Assembly: GCF_001420695.1 (NCBI RefSeq)
Contig: NZ_LJJB01000013.1
Span: 124,065 to 188,064 of the forward strand
DNA: 64,000 bases
Reading direction: 5' to 3'
From: Brevibacillus choshinensis
GTDB lineage: Bacteria > Bacillota > Bacilli > Brevibacillales > Brevibacillaceae
Shown piece by piece: positions 26,963 through 36,599 of this stretch (the first letter of the stretch is position 1; the number at the start of each line of letters is the position of its first letter). Below the pieces are notes generated by a model. It was not told the origin of the DNA. It saw nothing but the letters and a program-made list of their open reading frames with translations, and did no database searches. Position numbers and translations under genes: made by a program.

Positions 26963-28228
26963 GTGCAACAGGAAAAACCAAAAGCAGATCTTGTCATTGC
27001 GAATGCCGGTCAAGTCATCACGTGCAATGGGAAAGGACCCGAAGGACTTGGAATGGCAGACGGCGGATGGATCGCAGTGTCTGGAGAGCATATCGCCGCG
27101 GTAGGAAGTCGTGCAGAAGTGGCGGCGGTGGTTGACATGGAGCAATCCTTCACCATCGATGCATCCGGCAAAGTCGTTGTCCCCGGCTTTGTGGATTGCC
27201 ATACTCACGCTGTGTTTGGTGGTTCCCGTGTAAAAGAGTACGCGGCTCGCATGACAACGGATAGTCCAGAGCGATTAAAACTGATGGGAATCGAGACGGG
27301 GATACATGCTTCGGTAGAGATGACGAGAAAAGCCAGCGAGGAAGAGCTGTGCCAATCTGCCAGAGAACGGTTGCTGCGGATGCTGCGATCGGGGACGACT
27401 ACCGTAGAAATCAAGAGCGGGTACGGTCTCACCACAAAAGACGAGATCAAGATGCTGAATGTCAGTGCGCGCTTGGCGAAGGAATTACCTGTAGACATCG
27501 TCAGTACGTTCTTGGGTGCGCACGGCTGGCCAAGGAATCTTTCTAAAGAGATGTACATCAGTGTTCTGATCGAAGAGATGATTCCGTGGGTAAGGGAGCT
27601 GGGGCTGGCTCAAGCGTGTGACGTTTGGTGTGATGACGGTCATTTTACGGTGGAGGAGTCTGCCCGCATTCTGGAAGCGGGTATGAACGCTGGTCTGGCT
27701 CCGAAGATCCATACGGACGCTTACTCCTACATCGGGGGTTCGGATCTAGCAGCCGATATGGGAATGGCTTCCGCAGATCATCTAAACTATACGCCTGAAC
27801 GGGTCATGCGCAACCTGGCAGATGCAGGCGTGACAGGGGTTTTGATGCCTGCGCTCGATTTTGCGGTCAAGCACCCTCGCCCGTTCAATGCCAGAGCTTT
27901 GATCGATTCTGGCATGACTGTCGCGCTTGCCACAAACCTTTGCCCCGGATGTTGGACAGAGTCGATGCAGCTTGTGATGGTACTCGCATGTCGCTTGTAT
28001 CAAATGACACCGGCAGAAGCGCTAGTGGCCGCGACGATCGGTGGTGCCAAGGCGTTGCGACTGGATCGTGATCGGGGATCGATCGAATGCGGCAAGCTGG
28101 CTGACCTGCAGATCTGGGATGTACCTTCGTATGAGCATGTCATCTATCGTCTCGGTGGAAATGTGGTCGATCAGGTGGTGAAACGCGGAAAAGTGGTTGT
28201 CAACTTGATGGATACGAGAGGGAGGTGA
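26963..28228 (+). CDS. hutI: Imidazolonepropionase
   Basis: Third step of histidine breakdown: opens imidazolonepropionate to N-formimino-L-glutamate. 421-residue amidohydrolase-fold enzyme: metal pair 'DCHTHAVFGG', 'EIKSGYGLTTKDEIKML', metal His in 'IHTDAY', and Asp in 'LATNLCPG' region. GTG start at 26963 follows GGGGGGAGAG. Only 6 nt before the binding lipoprotein gene. Confidence 0.96.
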   Translation: MQQEKPKADLVIANAGQVITCNGKGPEGLGMADGGWIAVSGEHIAAVGSRAEVAAVVDMEQSFTIDASGKVVVPGFVDCHTHAVFGGSRVKEYAARMTTDSPERLKLMGIETGIHASVEMTRKASEEELCQSARERLLRMLRSGTTTVEIKSGYGLTTKDEIKMLNVSARLAKELPVDIVSTFLGAHGWPRNLSKEMYISVLIEEMIPWVRELGLAQACDVWCDDGHFTVEESARILEAGMNAGLAPKIHTDAYSYIGGSDLAADMGMASADHLNYTPERVMRNLADAGVTGVLMPALDFAVKHPRPFNARALIDSGMTVALATNLCPGCWTESMQLVMVLACRLYQMTPAEALVAATIGGAKALRLDRDRGSIECGKLADLQIWDVPSYEHVIYRLGGNVVDQVVKRGKVVVNLMDTRGR

Positions 28229-28234
28229 ACCCGA

Positions 28235-29440
28235 ATGAACATACGCTGGAAGTTTGGAGTGTTGTCTTCCGCATTCGTAGTCGCAGCGGCTATCGGGGGA
28301 TGTGGATCCCCAGCTACACAAGGTGGTGCGAGCACTTCTGCAGAAGGAACAACATCGGGAGCGGGTGACAAAATTTTGATCGCGACGCAAAGCCCGTTGT
28401 CCGGTGCGTCTTCTTCACTCGGTGATGCGATCAAGAGTGGGGCTGAGTACGCCTTGCATTTGAAAAAGGAAGAATTCAAAAAGCTGGGCTTCGACTTGGA
28501 TCTGTATCCGCAAGACGACCAAGCAGATCCAAAGATTGGGGTATCCAATGCGGAGATGCTGATATCCAACCCGGATGTGCTGGGGGTAATCGGTCACTTG
28601 AATTCAGGAGTGGCTATCGCTGCCTCCGTCAAATATGAAGAAGGCAGGCTGGTGATGGTCTCGCCTGCGAACACAGCCGTGAAGCTGACTGAAGAAGGCA
28701 AACAAACTGTTCACAGGATCGTGGCGCGCGACGATGCGCAAGGACCAAAAGCGGCGATCTATGCAAAGAAAGCATTAGGTGTGAAACGAGTCTTTATCAT
28801 TCATGACAAAACAGCATACGGACAGGGCCTGACAGGAGAAGTAAAGGCGCAGTTTGAAAAAGATGGGGTAGAGATCGTGGGGTACGAAGGGATCACGGTG
28901 GGGGAAAAGGACTACAACGCGGTCGTCAATCAGGTGATGGCGAAAACGCCTGACATGATTTACTTTGGTGGACATTATCCGGAAGGCGGAATTCTCGTCA
29001 AGCAGGCTCGTCAAAAAAATTTCACGGGCATTTTTATGGGCGGGGACGGACTCGATTCCTCGGATATGGTGAAAATTGCGGGACCCGCCGCACAAGATGT
29101 CGTCTTTACCTCCATTTCTGGCGATGTGACACAGAGTGAGGAAGGCAAGAAGTGGGCGGAAGAGTACAAGAAGTCGACGAACAAGCCACTCGAGACTCTT
29201 TCCGTCTATGGATATGATTCTATGAATTTACTACTGGATGGCTTGAAAAACGCAATCGCAGAGAACGGTGGGAAGAAGCCTACGCGTGAACAGGTGTTGG
29301 GAGCCGTACACAAAACAAAAGATTTTACCGGCCAGTTCACAAAAGTAACGTTTGATGAGAAAGGCGATAACCAGAGCGCTGATGTATTTGTTTTTACGTA
29401 CGACAAAGATAAGTCCGTCTATGTAGGCAAGATCGAATAG
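28235..29440 (+). CDS. Branched-chain-amino-acid-type (LivJ) ABC binding lipoprotein, orphan
   Basis: A 401-residue periplasmic-binding-protein-type-1 lipoprotein: signal peptide with lipobox 'AAIGGC', Ser/Gly linker, then the LivJ/LivK fold ('IATQSPLSGASSSLGDAIKS', 'GVIGHLNSGVAIAAS', 'YFGGHYPEGGILVKQAR'). No permease or ATPase gene lies nearby, so it must use a transporter encoded elsewhere or act as a receptor. Sitting between hutI and hutH, it likely binds histidine or a hut intermediate (inference). Confidence 0.9.
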   Translation: MNIRWKFGVLSSAFVVAAAIGGCGSPATQGGASTSAEGTTSGAGDKILIATQSPLSGASSSLGDAIKSGAEYALHLKKEEFKKLGFDLDLYPQDDQADPKIGVSNAEMLISNPDVLGVIGHLNSGVAIAASVKYEEGRLVMVSPANTAVKLTEEGKQTVHRIVARDDAQGPKAAIYAKKALGVKRVFIIHDKTAYGQGLTGEVKAQFEKDGVEIVGYEGITVGEKDYNAVVNQVMAKTPDMIYFGGHYPEGGILVKQARQKNFTGIFMGGDGLDSSDMVKIAGPAAQDVVFTSISGDVTQSEEGKKWAEEYKKSTNKPLETLSVYGYDSMNLLLDGLKNAIAENGGKKPTREQVLGAVHKTKDFTGQFTKVTFDEKGDNQSADVFVFTYDKDKSVYVGKIE

Positions 29441-29475
29441 TCAGCAGCTTTGCTAGGAAAGGACATGATGAACCT

Positions 29476-30987
29476 ATGGAAATGACACGGCGTGCGGAAT
29501 TGGTTGAGCTAGACGGGATGACATTGGACCGCGAACAGCTGCGACTTCTCATCGAAAGAAAGGCAACATGCATCATATCCGAGGAAGCATGGATACGGGT
29601 AGGCAAAAGCCGCAATCGGATAGAAGATCAGGTCACCCAAGGAAAGATCATCTACGGGGTAAATACCGGATTTGGCAAACTAAGCGACGTTTCCATTCAT
29701 GCGGATGATGTTGGTCAATTGCAATTGAATTTATTGCGTGCCGATGCTGTCGGAGTAGGAGAACCATTACCCACTGAAGTCGTCCGAGCGATGCTGGTTC
29801 TACGTGCGAACGCGCTAGCCAAGGGATATTCCGGCATCCGTACGGAGACGTTGCAGCTGTTGATCGACTGCATTAACCACGGGATCCATCCTATCGTTCC
29901 ATCCAAAGGATCGCTGGGAGCAAGCGGCGATTTGGCTCCCTTGGCACATCTGGCACTCATCCTGGTTGGAGAAGGTTACGCAGAATATCAGGGGGAGAAA
30001 ATGCGGGGGGTCGAAGCTCTGGCACGAGCGGGTCTGCAAGCCGTCCAGTTGGGGGCAAAAGAAGGTCTTGCCTTAATCAATGGGACACAGTGTATGACGG
30101 GAGTAGGAGTCGTCGCGATAACAGAAGCCGAAAATCTCGGTCGCGCTGCGGATATGGCAGCGTGCCTAACCATGGAAGCACTGCGCGGTATCATCGACGC
30201 ATTTGATGCAGAGCTACTGGCGACGCGTCCTCATCCAGAGCTGGAGCAGGTGGCGGGACGCATTCGTACATGGTTAGCCGGCAGCCATAGAATTACGCAG
30301 CAGGGTGAGCTGCGCGTACAGGACGCGTATTCCATTCGCTGCATTCCGCAGGTGCACGGTGCATCCTGGCAGGCGTGGGGATACGCGGAAAACAAGATTC
30401 GCATCGAGATGAATGCTACCACAGACAATCCGATCGTCCTAGAAGACGGACGGGTCTTATCGGGAGGTCAATTTCACGGTCAGCCTATCGCACTTGCCAT
30501 GGACCTGCTCAAAGTTGCTTCGGCGGAGTGGGCGAATATTTCCGAGCGGCGCATTGAGCGACTGGTTAATCCCCAGTTGAGCGGACTATCCCCCTTTTTG
30601 GCACCCAATCCTGGCCTCGAATGCGGCTTGATGGTCGCTCAATATGCGGCTGCCGCGCTCGTTTCGGAAAACAAAGTACTGGCGCATCCGGCTAGCGTAG
30701 ACTCCATTCCTTCCTCTGCGAATCAGGAAGACCATGTCAGCATGGGGACGATCGCAGCACGTCAAGCGAGAGAAATCATCGGCAACGCTTCACGCGTGAT
30801 CGCCATCGAAATGATCTGCGCCTCACAGGCTATTTATTTGGAACAGGCGGAAGCAGAGTTGGCCCCACGCACACGGAAGCACTTGGAGTGGGTGCGAGAA
30901 GTGATCCCACCGCTTACTACGGATACGGCAATCAATGAACAGATCGAGCTGCTGGCAAAGGCGATATTGGCGGAGCCGATCGTTTAA
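29476..30987 (+). CDS. hutH: Histidine ammonia-lyase
   Basis: First step of histidine breakdown: histidine to urocanate plus ammonia. 503 residues. The MIO cofactor forms from A149-S150-G151 in 'GSLGASGDLAPLAH'; also 'YGVNTGFG' at the N-terminus and 'QDAYSIRCIPQVHGA'. Last gene of the operon (hutU-hutI-lipoprotein-hutH), the reverse of B. subtilis where hutH comes first. hutG (formiminoglutamase) is not present in the window. Terminator at 30998. Confidence 0.97.
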   Translation: MEMTRRAELVELDGMTLDREQLRLLIERKATCIISEEAWIRVGKSRNRIEDQVTQGKIIYGVNTGFGKLSDVSIHADDVGQLQLNLLRADAVGVGEPLPTEVVRAMLVLRANALAKGYSGIRTETLQLLIDCINHGIHPIVPSKGSLGASGDLAPLAHLALILVGEGYAEYQGEKMRGVEALARAGLQAVQLGAKEGLALINGTQCMTGVGVVAITEAENLGRAADMAACLTMEALRGIIDAFDAELLATRPHPELEQVAGRIRTWLAGSHRITQQGELRVQDAYSIRCIPQVHGASWQAWGYAENKIRIEMNATTDNPIVLEDGRVLSGGQFHGQPIALAMDLLKVASAEWANISERRIERLVNPQLSGLSPFLAPNPGLECGLMVAQYAAAALVSENKVLAHPASVDSIPSSANQEDHVSMGTIAARQAREIIGNASRVIAIEMICASQAIYLEQAEAELAPRTRKHLEWVREVIPPLTTDTAINEQIELLAKAILAEPIV

Positions 30988-30997
30988 ACCACCGCAT

Positions 30998-31034
30998 AAG
31001 CTGACATCCTGCGCATGACAGGTGTCAGCTTTAT
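30998..31034. terminator. Bidirectional terminator hut / PucR
   Basis: AAGCTGACA (30998-31006) / TGTCAGCTT (31023-31031). The 3' arm overlaps the stop codon of the convergent regulator gene. Confidence 0.7.
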
Positions 31035-32905
31035 TTGGCGTGCTCGAGCAGCCTTTCCTCTATCTCGTTCTCCATCAATTGATAGATCTGGATCGCTAGG
31101 CTGACGTCGAGAAACTGTTTCTGGTTCGTAAACGAAATCTCTAGTATTTCTTCGATTCGCTTTATCCGATAGATCAGGCTATTCAGGTGTATATTTAGCG
31201 AACCTGCTGTTTCTTTCATCTTAAGGCTATGATCGAGATAAGTCGTGAGGGTTTGTAAAAACTCTCTTTTTCTTGATTTTTCATAGCGTAAAAGGGGACC
31301 AAGTATTTCAAACACGTAATCCAACAAATCTTCTGTAGCGTTTTGCAGCAGCAAACGTTTGCCGCCTAGCTCTGCATAGCTCAAGTAGGCTTGCTCCATT
31401 TTGTAGTTCTTCAGGAAAGTGAGGCATCTCATCGCTTCCTCCGAAGATTTGTAGACATCCTTTAACCCACTCTTGACGCCCCCGATTCCGATCGATGCCT
31501 TTAGTCCCCACTTTTTCCCTTGGATGCTTGCCGTGAATTTTTGGCAGTGCTCTTTGAGGGAACGCTGGATGTCCTTCCAGACTAGGTTGCTTGCATAAGA
31601 AAGCAATACGACCAAATGATCCTGCTTAGCGACAATCATGCCGAGCGGGTAGGCGTGCAAAAAACAATCCGTAGCGAACTGGATGAGGTTCCTGCGAGCG
31701 GCAAGCAAACGGTTGTAAAAGTCAGGAGAATCCCGCAGGTCGTTCTCAAAATTGATCGTCAACACTTGATAGGAGCGATTTGGATCCATCTGCAAATGTC
31801 GGGCTTGCTCGATCAGTCGCGTGCTGATATGACCGGTAAAAAGCTGTTCGATAAACTGGCCTTTCAGATTTTGCTCGGTTTCAAAGACGGCTTGTTCTTT
31901 GACCAGCTCAAAGGAAATGACGGTGCATACGTGCTCCAATGCGGCCATGTCTACTTCGTCCAAAGGCTCATCCGTGAGCAATGCCAGATAGCCCAAAAAG
32001 TTCGGTTTGGCTCCAATCGGGAACATCATGAAGCCATTGGGAGTCTTTCTCGTGCCAAATAGCGGGTACGCCGCCACATGGGTCAGAGTGGACTGGATCA
32101 CCTGCTGCATGTCATCCAGTTTACCTCCGTTTTGAATGGCTGAAAGTACAGGGGAGGAAGACAGGATTTCGCCCAGTTGATCCATGAGGACGATCGGCTT
32201 GTCCATGAGCTGGTGGACATAGCGCAGGATCGCATGCACGCCCTCTCCATGCAGCACTAACTCTGCCAAGCTTTGATGAATTTCCAGGGAGCGATTGAGT
32301 AGCTGATTTTGCTGCTTCATTTGCGTGTTCATCGTTTCTAGCAGTTGGACGGAGTTTTCTTTGTCCCGATATAAATTGGCTTTTTCCAAGGCGATGGCAG
32401 CTTGATGGGAGATGGCTTCCAGCAGCTGAATATCTTCTGGTTTGAAGGAAGCGTCGGAACGAAAGCAGTCCAGTGTGATGACTCCGATGCACTCGCCATT
32501 GGACATGATGGGAGCGCCAGCAGCTGAGTACGGAAAGATAGGGTCTGCTGCGCGCAATCTCTCCTGATTGGGAGTCGACATGGTGCGGGTAGCCTGGTAC
32601 ACACTTTCGCGGTCGGGAAAATGTGTGCATTTTTTTTGGAGAAAGGTAATGCCTGTCATGGACTCACCAGGCTTGAGGCGAACGACAGAGAGCACGTCAT
32701 TGTTACGCAAAAAGATACTTTTGGCGGTCAGGTAGTCATCCTCAGGGTCATACAGAAATAAATACCCTTCGTCAGCCGCTTCGATGACAGAGAGCGTCTC
32801 TTTCATGATGGTATTGAATACAACGTCCAGATCGAGTGTGGAATTAATAGCGTTGGACACTTGAATCAACATCTGCAATTGTCCGTGACTCAGCTCACTT
32901 TTCAT
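31031..32905 (-). CDS. GAF-domain PucR/CdaR-family transcriptional regulator
   Basis: A 624-residue regulator: N-terminal GAF domain (about 18-170, 'DLDVVFNTIMKETLSVIEAA', 'SHQAAIALEKANLY'), a long middle region, and a C-terminal PucR HTH (about 565-615, 'MKETAGSLNIHLNSLIYRI'). PucR/CdaR proteins activate catabolic genes for purines, sugar acids or amino acids. Start at ATG 32905 ('MKSELSHG') after AAAGGTGG; the longer frame to 33040 lacks a ribosome site. Divergent from the second peptide importer at 33128 and so its likely regulator (inference). Confidence 0.88.
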   Translation of the reverse strand: MKSELSHGQLQMLIQVSNAINSTLDLDVVFNTIMKETLSVIEAADEGYLFLYDPEDDYLTAKSIFLRNNDVLSVVRLKPGESMTGITFLQKKCTHFPDRESVYQATRTMSTPNQERLRAADPIFPYSAAGAPIMSNGECIGVITLDCFRSDASFKPEDIQLLEAISHQAAIALEKANLYRDKENSVQLLETMNTQMKQQNQLLNRSLEIHQSLAELVLHGEGVHAILRYVHQLMDKPIVLMDQLGEILSSSPVLSAIQNGGKLDDMQQVIQSTLTHVAAYPLFGTRKTPNGFMMFPIGAKPNFLGYLALLTDEPLDEVDMAALEHVCTVISFELVKEQAVFETEQNLKGQFIEQLFTGHISTRLIEQARHLQMDPNRSYQVLTINFENDLRDSPDFYNRLLAARRNLIQFATDCFLHAYPLGMIVAKQDHLVVLLSYASNLVWKDIQRSLKEHCQKFTASIQGKKWGLKASIGIGGVKSGLKDVYKSSEEAMRCLTFLKNYKMEQAYLSYAELGGKRLLLQNATEDLLDYVFEILGPLLRYEKSRKREFLQTLTTYLDHSLKMKETAGSLNIHLNSLIYRIKRIEEILEISFTNQKQFLDVSLAIQIYQLMENEIEERLLEHAK

Positions 32906-33127
32906 GGGGCCACCTTTACGGGAAAAGGATGTGAGAAGCAGGTTTAAATGGTAGTTACACCCATCTTCTATTATAAGAGAAAGGAGAGGATCCTCTCTTG
33001 TTTTTTGTGTAATCATACAAGTTTTGTAAAAGAAATTCATAGAAACATACGTAGAAAGAAAAGCCCTCTTTGATAAAATTTAATGTATTCAGAAAATTTT
33101 GTTATAACTGATTAGAGGGGGATTGAA

Positions 33128-34711
33128 ATGTTACGGAAGAATCATGCACTCCTGTACCTGTTTTTGCTAGTAGCGGTACTGCTAGCAGCTTGCACGCCAG
33201 AAACAGCGGGTACGGCTCCGAGTAACCCACCGACTCAAAACCAACCGAGCGGTACAAACGAACCCCCCTCAGCCCCGCCCAAGCAAGATTTGGTCATTGG
33301 CTTTGAGGCAGATGCCGCAACCATGCTCGCGAACACCGATGTGAACTACGTGACAGATATCCAGATTCGCAATATCTACGACCCTCTCATTGATCGAGAC
33401 AAAAATGGTGCGCTCATTCCTGTATTGGCGACCGAATGGAAGAACCTCGATCCGCTCACCTGGGAGTTCAAGCTGCGTCCAGGAGTCAAATTCACCAATG
33501 GAGAGCTTTTCAATGCAGAGGCCGTGAAATACAACATTGACTACATTTTGGATGAAAAGAACAACTCGTTCTATCGTTCGAGGTGGAAGGACATCAAAGA
33601 AGTGAAGATCATCGATGAAAATACAGTACAGATCATCACCGTTCAGCCGTTCCCGACTCTGTTGTTTCGGATCGCTGACGACCTGCTGATCATGGCACCC
33701 AAGCATACCCAAGAGGTGGGACTGGAAAAAGCCGCGACCAATCCAGTAGGGACGGGCGCTTACAAGTTTGAAAAGTGGACAAGAGATGAGTCACTGCAGC
33801 TGGTAGCCAATGAAGAGTACTGGCAAGGTGCTCCCGCCATCAAAAAGCTGACGTTTAAAATCATTCCAGAATTCAGCGCTCGTCTGTCTGCCTTCTTGAG
33901 TGGAGAAATTCACTTGTTTAAAAACGTTCCTGTAGATTCAGTGGAACGCGTGAAAAGTAGTGATAATGGCAAGATCGAGATGGTTGGTTCGTCGAGGATC
34001 AACTACGTGGCGTTGAATACGTTTTACGATGGGCCATTGAAAGACAAACGAGTGCGTCAGGCGATCAACTACGCCATTGATGTGGATGATCTACTGAAGT
34101 CGGTATTAAACGGGTACGGAACCAAAATGACAGGTCCGCTGTCCAAAGTGAATGTCGATTATACGGAGACAAAAGATTACGGCTACGATCCAGACAAGGC
34201 GATGGCTTTATTAAAAGAAGCGAACATTGATCCGAAAAGCCTGAAGCTGCAGCTGGATACACCAAACGGTCGATACCCCATGGATACGCATGTCGCCCAA
34301 GCGATTGCTTCCCAATTGCAAAAGATCGGGATCACGGTCACCGTTCAAGCAAATGAATGGGGCAATCACCTCGCCAAGATCCGCCAGCATGAAATGAAGG
34401 ACATGTTTATTCTCGGATGGGGCCCTGCTTTCGATGCGCAAGGCACGATTGAGAATCTCTTTACAGAAAAAGCGCCTTACAGCGGTTTCTACGATAAAGA
34501 CGTGGAAGCGATGATTCAGAAGGCATTACCCGTGTTTGATCCGACAGAACGTAAAAAAGGATTTGACGAGCTGCAGAATCGACTGGTGGAGGAAGCCGCT
34601 TGGGTCCCACTCTGGCAGCAGGGCGATCTCTACGCTGTAGATAAAAATCTGGAGTTTACCCCGCGTGCAGATGAAAAGTTCTCTGTATTTGAAATGAAGT
34701 GGGCGAAGTAG
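33128..34711 (+). CDS. Peptide ABC transporter substrate-binding lipoprotein (second system)
   Basis: A 527-residue family 5 binding protein with lipoprotein signal (lipobox 'LLAAC') and a Pro/Thr/Asn-rich linker; the core has 'TWEFKLRPGVKFTNGE' and 'NPVGTGAYKFEKW'. Start ATG after GAGGGGGA. First gene of a six-gene operon 33128-39765 and divergent from a PucR regulator. Binds peptides, nickel or other small ligands; the M24 gene at the operon end suggests a creatine-, ectoine- or Pro-peptide-like compound (inference). Confidence 0.93.
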   Translation: MLRKNHALLYLFLLVAVLLAACTPETAGTAPSNPPTQNQPSGTNEPPSAPPKQDLVIGFEADAATMLANTDVNYVTDIQIRNIYDPLIDRDKNGALIPVLATEWKNLDPLTWEFKLRPGVKFTNGELFNAEAVKYNIDYILDEKNNSFYRSRWKDIKEVKIIDENTVQIITVQPFPTLLFRIADDLLIMAPKHTQEVGLEKAATNPVGTGAYKFEKWTRDESLQLVANEEYWQGAPAIKKLTFKIIPEFSARLSAFLSGEIHLFKNVPVDSVERVKSSDNGKIEMVGSSRINYVALNTFYDGPLKDKRVRQAINYAIDVDDLLKSVLNGYGTKMTGPLSKVNVDYTETKDYGYDPDKAMALLKEANIDPKSLKLQLDTPNGRYPMDTHVAQAIASQLQKIGITVTVQANEWGNHLAKIRQHEMKDMFILGWGPAFDAQGTIENLFTEKAPYSGFYDKDVEAMIQKALPVFDPTERKKGFDELQNRLVEEAAWVPLWQQGDLYAVDKNLEFTPRADEKFSVFEMKWAK

Positions 34712-34745
34712 GAACGCGAAAAGACGACGTAGTCAGGAGGATTGT

Positions 34746-35663
34746 ATGCTGGACTATCTCATCAAACGAACGGTGCAAGTGTTGGTCGTTCTCTTCTTGG
34801 CTCTGACGACTGTCTTTTTCATTATCCGACTGTCTGGAGATCCGACTGCTCTCTTTTTGCCACCAGATGCACCCCGTGAACAACTGGAGGAATTTCGCAA
34901 AGCACTTGGTTTTGATCGGCCGTTGTTCGTGCAGTATACCGAATTTATTGTGAATGCCGTTCAAGGTGATTTCGGAAACTCCTTGCGTACGAGGGAGGAT
35001 GCGCTGCAGACGGTACTCAGTCGGATTCCAGCGACTTTCCAGTTGGCATTTACCGCATTGGGGCTTTCCTTGTTGATTGCCCTTCCCATCGGCATCAACT
35101 CGGCGTACAAGCGAAATACCCTCTTTGACCAGACGGGAGTGGCATTTACGGTACTGGGTCAAGCCTTACCCAGCTTTTGGCTCGGACTGATCTTGATCTA
35201 TGTGTTTGCAGTCCAGTTCAAGTGGCTTCCGACAGGGGGAGGAGGTTCCTTCGTTCATCTCATCTTGCCTGCACTGACATTAGCGGCCTACAGTGTCGCG
35301 AGGTTTGCCCGGTTTACACGTTCGACGATGCTGGACGTTCTGCGAAAAGACTATATCCGCACAGCAAAGGCGTCAGGGATACCGATGTACAAAATTCTTT
35401 CGGTATATGCCTTGAAGAATACGCTGATCCCGATTATTACGCTTGTCGCGCTTGATTTGGGCGTACTACTCGGCGGAGCGGTCATTGTGGAGGTCGTCTT
35501 TGCCTGGCCAGGATTGGGGCGGCTCTTGATGCAGTCTTTGCTCAATCGTGATTTTCCTGTGGTCATGGCAGGCGTGTTTTTCATTGCCTTCATCTATTCC
35601 GTGATTAACTTTGTAGTGGATGTGCTCTACGCCTACGTCAATCCACAAATTCGATTCAAGTAG
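34746..35663 (+). CDS. Peptide ABC transporter permease, DppB type (second system)
   Basis: A 305-residue permease with six TM helices, the DppB N-terminal region 'RLSGDPTALFLPPDAP' and EAA loop 'FTRSTMLDVLRKDYIRTAKA'. AGGAGG 6-7 nt before ATG. Partner of the DppC protein 11 nt downstream. Confidence 0.93.
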   Translation: MLDYLIKRTVQVLVVLFLALTTVFFIIRLSGDPTALFLPPDAPREQLEEFRKALGFDRPLFVQYTEFIVNAVQGDFGNSLRTREDALQTVLSRIPATFQLAFTALGLSLLIALPIGINSAYKRNTLFDQTGVAFTVLGQALPSFWLGLILIYVFAVQFKWLPTGGGGSFVHLILPALTLAAYSVARFARFTRSTMLDVLRKDYIRTAKASGIPMYKILSVYALKNTLIPIITLVALDLGVLLGGAVIVEVVFAWPGLGRLLMQSLLNRDFPVVMAGVFFIAFIYSVINFVVDVLYAYVNPQIRFK

Positions 35664-35674
35664 GGGGACACCAC

Positions 35675-36586
35675 ATGAATCCAACAACGGTAACGGAAAC
35701 CGGGGTCAATCCGAGCCCTCTTCGAAAAGCTCAAAAAAGGTATGGGAAGTGGGGCTTCTACTTTCGGCAGCTGAAGAAAAGTCCTTCCGGGCTGGCAGGT
35801 TTCATCATCATCTTGGTCGTGCTGTTTCTCGGGGTATTCGGTTCGTGGGTAGCGCCTTATGACCCCAATCTCGCGGAGTTCAGTAAAAAGCTGCTTCCAC
35901 CGATGACGGAGGGGCATTTGCTCGGAACCGATCAGTTGGGGCGGGACATCTTTTCCAGACTGATTCACGGTACGAGCGTATCGCTGATAATTGGATGTTG
36001 TGCTGTTGTAGTTGCCGGTTTGGTCGGGACGGCATTAGGAGTGATCGCGGGCTACTTTCGTGGGTGGGTCGATATCATCATCATGCGAATCGTAGATGTC
36101 GTGCTCAGCTTTCCGTTTATCCTGCTCGTTCTCGTCATCAATGCGGTGATCGGGACAGGACTGAAGAACATCATTATTTCGTTGGCTGTGGCAGGCTGGG
36201 TCGTCTATGCCCGGGTGGTGCGCAGTGAAGTGTTGGCATTGCGGGAGAAAGAATTTATCCTCTCCTGCGTCGCTACAGGCGTCCCGCGATGGGAGATCAT
36301 TCTCAAGCATATCGTACCGAATTTGTTTACGCCCATTATCGTGCTGTCGTCCCTGCAGATTGCGACGTATATCATCGCAGAAGCTTCGATCAGCTTCCTG
36401 GGCTTTGGTGTTCAGCCTCCTCAACCAGCGTGGGGAAACATGCTCAGTGAAGGAAAAGACTATATTTTCAGTGCCTGGTGGTTGATTACGTTTCCCGGGG
36501 TCGCGATCGTGATTACCGCTTTAGGTGTCAATTTGTTTGGGGATTGGCTCCGCGATGTGCTCGATCCTGAGCTAAAAGGCAATTGA
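35675..36586 (+). CDS. Peptide ABC transporter permease, DppC type (second system)
   Basis: A 303-residue permease with 'LLGTDQLGRDIFSRLIHGTS' and EAA loop 'VRSEVLALREKEFILSCVAT'. About six TM helices after a cytoplasmic tail. Translation starts after GGGGGA. The ATPase genes follow after 13 nt. Confidence 0.93.
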   Translation: MNPTTVTETGVNPSPLRKAQKRYGKWGFYFRQLKKSPSGLAGFIIILVVLFLGVFGSWVAPYDPNLAEFSKKLLPPMTEGHLLGTDQLGRDIFSRLIHGTSVSLIIGCCAVVVAGLVGTALGVIAGYFRGWVDIIIMRIVDVVLSFPFILLVLVINAVIGTGLKNIIISLAVAGWVVYARVVRSEVLALREKEFILSCVATGVPRWEIILKHIVPNLFTPIIVLSSLQIATYIIAEASISFLGFGVQPPQPAWGNMLSEGKDYIFSAWWLITFPGVAIVITALGVNLFGDWLRDVLDPELKGN

Positions 36587-36599
36587 AGGGGGGACAACC

